Source: QYQL01 sp041674265 (GTDB taxonomy: Bacteria; Verrucomicrobiota; Verrucomicrobiia; Chthoniobacterales; Terrimicrobiaceae). Taken from it: a stretch of DNA of 17,032 nt. A model generated the notes under the pieces. That model worked only from the letters and a program-made list of their open reading frames with translations, did no database searches and was not told the origin of the DNA. Of this stretch, positions 14,889-17,032 are shown piece after piece. Each line of letters starts with the position of its first letter. The first letter of the stretch is position 1. The position numbers and the translations under genes are program-made. The DNA is taken from positions 1-17,032 of the forward strand of contig JBAYWC010000058.1 in the NCBI GenBank assembly GCA_041674265.1. Direction: 5' to 3'.

Positions 14889-15875
14889 CTACTCCCGGTC
14901 CCGCGGGGAGGGCACACCGAGAAGCCCGAGGATTTTCGGATAGGAGATCCCGATTTTGGCGTCGGGCTGGTGGATGTCGATCATGTCGTGGGGGACGCCG
15001 TCTTTTTCGGGAAATTCGAAGCGGGTGACACGTCCGGGATTCTCCGATTCCCATTCCGCGGCGAGTTGATTGGTGAGGCTGTTGTTGGCTCCCTTGTCGG
15101 TGCCTGTGGTCAGGATGTCCAGCCGTCCGGCTTTGAGCGGATGCCTGCTCATCCCGGCGCGGACATCGCGCGAAAGCTGGATCGTGTCCGCCATGCAGAA
15201 AGTTCCGTAACGGGGATAGGCATAAGTTGGGCCGGGGATTTTTTCCTTCAATTCCTCGTTCCACCACCTGTAGGAATTCGGGGCCTTGGAAAGAATGGCC
15301 GACAGGAAGTCGATCATCCAGACGGCGTGTCCCTCGAGCCCGAAGAACGGGGAGACGAGAAGCACGGACTCGATGCCGTCACGGTTTTCGGCCATCCAGG
15401 CCGCCGCCACCGCGCTTCCGGACAGTCCCACGAGCGTCACCCGGTCTCCGAGACCTGCCGCGATGTCCAGCCCGCCGGCCGCCTGATCCAAAAGATCCTG
15501 CCCGGATTGCAGGCCCTGGACATCGTTCATGACATCGGCATAACCGGCATGGCGGGCGCGCGGCAGGATGACATTGGCACCCGATTGGAACAGGGTGCGC
15601 GCCAGCGGAACAAATTGCTCGGGGCAGTTTGTGAGACCGTGGAGAAGGACAAAAACGCGACCCGTCTTTTTGCCGTGCGTGAAAAGCCGGCTTTTTCCCA
15701 CGGGCAGAAGCGGCAGGGGGGATTCCCTTTTCTCAAGTTCCGAGAATTTTGCCAGCGCTTCCGGGTAGTCGCGCGCCGGGTGCGGGACGGACGAGAAGTG
15801 TGGAATCCGAAAAACAAAATAGGCGCCCAATGCCAGGGCGGCGAGAATTGCAAGAATCATCCGGCTGTGTCTCAT
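14889..15875 (-). CDS. Membrane-anchored alpha/beta hydrolase
   Basis: This is a 328-aa protein with an N-terminal membrane anchor (about 5-23, RMILAILAALALGAYFVF) and an alpha/beta-hydrolase fold. Visible elements are the oxyanion-loop strand RVFVLLHGLTNCPEQF (73-88), the nucleophile elbow VTLVGLSGSAVAAAW with Ser152, a likely acid in DILTTGTDKGA (Asp260, or Asp253) and the catalytic histidine in VPHDMID (His297). The elbow reads GLSGS, a GxSxS variant of GxSxG. LTNCPEQF and the position of the elbow resemble lysophospholipase/esterase-like hydrolases, but the substrate cannot be named. The ATG at 15875 overlaps the lgt stop as ATGA, showing translational coupling, and fits the start of the membrane anchor. 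The longer frame from 16385 is antisense-style extension through lgt. Confidence 0.83.
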   Translation of the reverse strand: MRHSRMILAILAALALGAYFVFRIPHFSSVPHPARDYPEALAKFSELEKRESPLPLLPVGKSRLFTHGKKTGRVFVLLHGLTNCPEQFVPLARTLFQSGANVILPRARHAGYADVMNDVQGLQSGQDLLDQAAGGLDIAAGLGDRVTLVGLSGSAVAAAWMAENRDGIESVLLVSPFFGLEGHAVWMIDFLSAILSKAPNSYRWWNEELKEKIPGPTYAYPRYGTFCMADTIQLSRDVRAGMSRHPLKAGRLDILTTGTDKGANNSLTNQLAAEWESENPGRVTRFEFPEKDGVPHDMIDIHQPDAKIGISYPKILGLLGVPSPRDRE

Positions 15876-16816
15876 GGGCGGAATTTTGGCGCCCATGTGG
15901 GTTTGAGGAAGGCGCAAAGAAGGAATCCGAGGCCCATGACCACGAGAAAGAGCGACAGAAACTGGCCGCGGGAAAGAGCGAGTGTCAGCGGGGCATCCGG
16001 TTCCCGGAACACTTCTCCAATGATCCGGAGGATCGCGTAGGCGAAGAAGAAAACACCTGTGAGGACGCCATTGGGAAGCCGGAAGCGGGTGCGGAGGATG
16101 TAGAGGATGCCAAAGAGGATCGCGCCTTCCAGAAGGGCCTCGTAAATCTGCGAGGGGTGCCGCGGAGAGAGCGTGCCCGCCAATTGCCCGCGAAGCGCCG
16201 CGGAGAGCCCCACATTGTCCAATACCGCCTCGATGGTTGTCCATTGGGGATTCAGGGTGGCCGCCTCCGAGATCACGAGCTGGACGGTCTCCGGTGGGGC
16301 GTCGTAAAGCTCCTTGGGAAACTGCATGGCCCAGGGGACACTCGTGACGCGACCGTAAAGCTCCCCGTTGATGAAGTTCGCGCACCGTCCAAAAAAGAGC
16401 CCGACCGGCGCGACGACCACGAGGTTGTCTCCGATGTTGAGCCAGGAGACGCGTTGGCGTTTCGAGTAGATGAAGGTGAAGACGACGATGCCGATCATGC
16501 CTCCATGGCTGGACATCCCGCCGTCCCAGAATTTGAAGAAAACGAGCGGGTTGGAGGAAAAATTCGCCCAGTCATAGAGGAGCATGTACCCGAGCCTTCC
16601 GCCGAGAATCACCCCGAAAAGAGCCGCTCTCGTGATGAAATCGCCGACCTGGGCGGGCGCGAGGTCCGAGTAGCCCAGTCTCGTCAGGTGGACATAGAGC
16701 CGGTATCCCACAAAAAATGCGGCGACATACGCGAGCCCATACCAGCGGATGCCCATGCCATTCCCGAAATCCAGGAGAAAAGGGCTGAGATCGTGAACGT
16801 AATAAGCAAGCAACAC
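15872..16816 (-). CDS. lgt: Prolipoprotein diacylglyceryl transferase
   Basis: Lgt transfers the diacylglyceryl group of phosphatidylglycerol onto the lipobox cysteine of prolipoproteins, the first step of lipoprotein maturation, in the inner membrane. The 314-aa product is a polytopic membrane protein with IRWYGLAYVAAFFVGYRL near the N-terminus, GVILGGRLGYMLLYD, the segment GGMSSHGGMIG, the Lgt signature GRCANFINGELYGR, and HPSQIYEALLEG before the last helices. It is slightly longer than E. coli Lgt (291 aa), mostly from an insert between ELYGR and HPSQ (VQLVISEAATLNPQWTTIEA). The ATG at 16816 (MLLAYYVHDLSPF) fits the family start. It is the first gene of a minus-strand series and overlaps the alpha/beta hydrolase by 4 bp. 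Confidence 0.95.
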   Translation of the reverse strand: MLLAYYVHDLSPFLLDFGNGMGIRWYGLAYVAAFFVGYRLYVHLTRLGYSDLAPAQVGDFITRAALFGVILGGRLGYMLLYDWANFSSNPLVFFKFWDGGMSSHGGMIGIVVFTFIYSKRQRVSWLNIGDNLVVVAPVGLFFGRCANFINGELYGRVTSVPWAMQFPKELYDAPPETVQLVISEAATLNPQWTTIEAVLDNVGLSAALRGQLAGTLSPRHPSQIYEALLEGAILFGILYILRTRFRLPNGVLTGVFFFAYAILRIIGEVFREPDAPLTLALSRGQFLSLFLVVMGLGFLLCAFLKPTWAPKFRP

Positions 16817-16894
16817 AGCAGCAGAAGATTGCCGCCCGGCGCGTCTCTGACAACCTCAAAGCAATCCGGCATAAATATCCGCTTACAAATCATT

Positions 16895-16908
16895 GATGCG
16901 ATCGCATC
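16895..16908. repeat. 14-bp perfect palindrome with GCGATCGC core
   Basis: GATGCGATCGCATC reads the same on both strands and contains the octamer GCGATCGC. It lies 79 bp upstream of the lgt start and 1 bp before copy 2 of the dispersed palindrome. It could be an operator, a methylation site or part of the repeat's insertion site. Confidence 0.6.
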
Positions 16909-16909
16909 C

Positions 16910-16950
16910 TAACTGCTCAGGGGGCATCCTGAAGCAGGATGCCCCCTGAG
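16910..16950. repeat. Copy 2 of the dispersed palindrome, right arm truncated
   Basis: These 41 bp are identical to 6261-6301. The hairpin arms here are 16 bp (16916-16931 and 16935-16950) around the same AAG loop. The left flank TAACTG is kept, but its partner CAGTTA on the right is replaced by AGACGC, so the palindrome is incomplete. It lies upstream of lgt. The remaining sequence to the window end (16951-17032) shows no gene or RNA that I can support. Confidence 0.85.
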
Positions 16951-17032
16951 AGACGCGGGCGACACTTGATTGTCATCGCAGGGTGCTTGAACACTACGAA
17001 GTGATGGTGCCTGGAGCGAAGGGAGAGCCGGA

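Noticed and set aside
12894..16040. A 1048-aa open frame on the + strand
   Set aside because: It runs antisense through the GH57, hydrolase and lgt genes, all of which have clear family motifs on the minus strand. Its translation is low-complexity Arg/Gly/His-rich with no recognisable domain. It is a shadow caused by high GC.
17005..17032. Possible 3' end of a minus-strand tRNA (begins TGG)
   Set aside because: No T-loop (TTCGAA-like) sequence follows at the correct distance before the window ends, so a tRNA cannot be supported.

Overview
The window reads as a chromosomal segment of a GC-rich, Gram-negative (diderm) bacterium, most likely in the Verrucomicrobiota. The diderm assignment rests on a TamB-like protein, an MlaD/MCE protein, Lgt and a YidC with a large periplasmic domain. 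The Verrucomicrobiota guess rests on the style of the LacI-type regulator (PNPLVAMYQA after the HTH) and on a GC-rich palindromic repeat that translates as WASRPCEALPPTRC. Both are recognition by memory, not by search.

Region 1 (1-3216, + strand) is the conserved core cluster rpmH-rnpA-yidD-yidC-khpB/jag. The genes are very tight: rpmH and rnpA overlap by 23 bp, rnpA/yidD by 4 bp (ATGA), yidD/yidC by 1 bp (TGATG) and yidC/khpB by 4 bp. A hairpin plus T-run closes the operon at 3177-3216. It makes ribosomal protein L34, the RNase P protein, the membrane-insertion factors YidD and YidC, and a KH-R3H RNA-binding protein.

Region 2 (3250-6354) is an accessory stretch: a NUDIX-type protein (-), a divergent LacI-family regulator (+), a DUF4256 protein (-), and then about 590 bp without an intact gene. 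That stretch holds a perfect 16-bp-arm hairpin, a decayed IS1380-type transposase fragment and a perfect 25-bp-arm palindrome.

Region 3 (6355-10833) is a divergent pair: a 1154-aa TamB/AsmA-like envelope protein (-) and a single-span MlaD/MCE protein (+). Both families act in lipid traffic between the inner and outer membranes.

Region 4 (10873-16816, all - strand) runs lgt -> alpha/beta hydrolase (ATGA overlap) -> GH57 glycogen branching enzyme -> secreted FlgD-fold/propeller-like protein -> secreted peptidoglycan-binding-domain protein. A multi-hairpin repeat has been incorporated into the 5' coding end of the propeller-like gene. A second, truncated copy of the 6261-6301 palindrome lies upstream of lgt.

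No CRISPR array, prophage, toxin-antitoxin pair or complete novel defence system is visible. The most unusual content is the repeat biology: the dispersed palindrome and the in-frame hairpin element.
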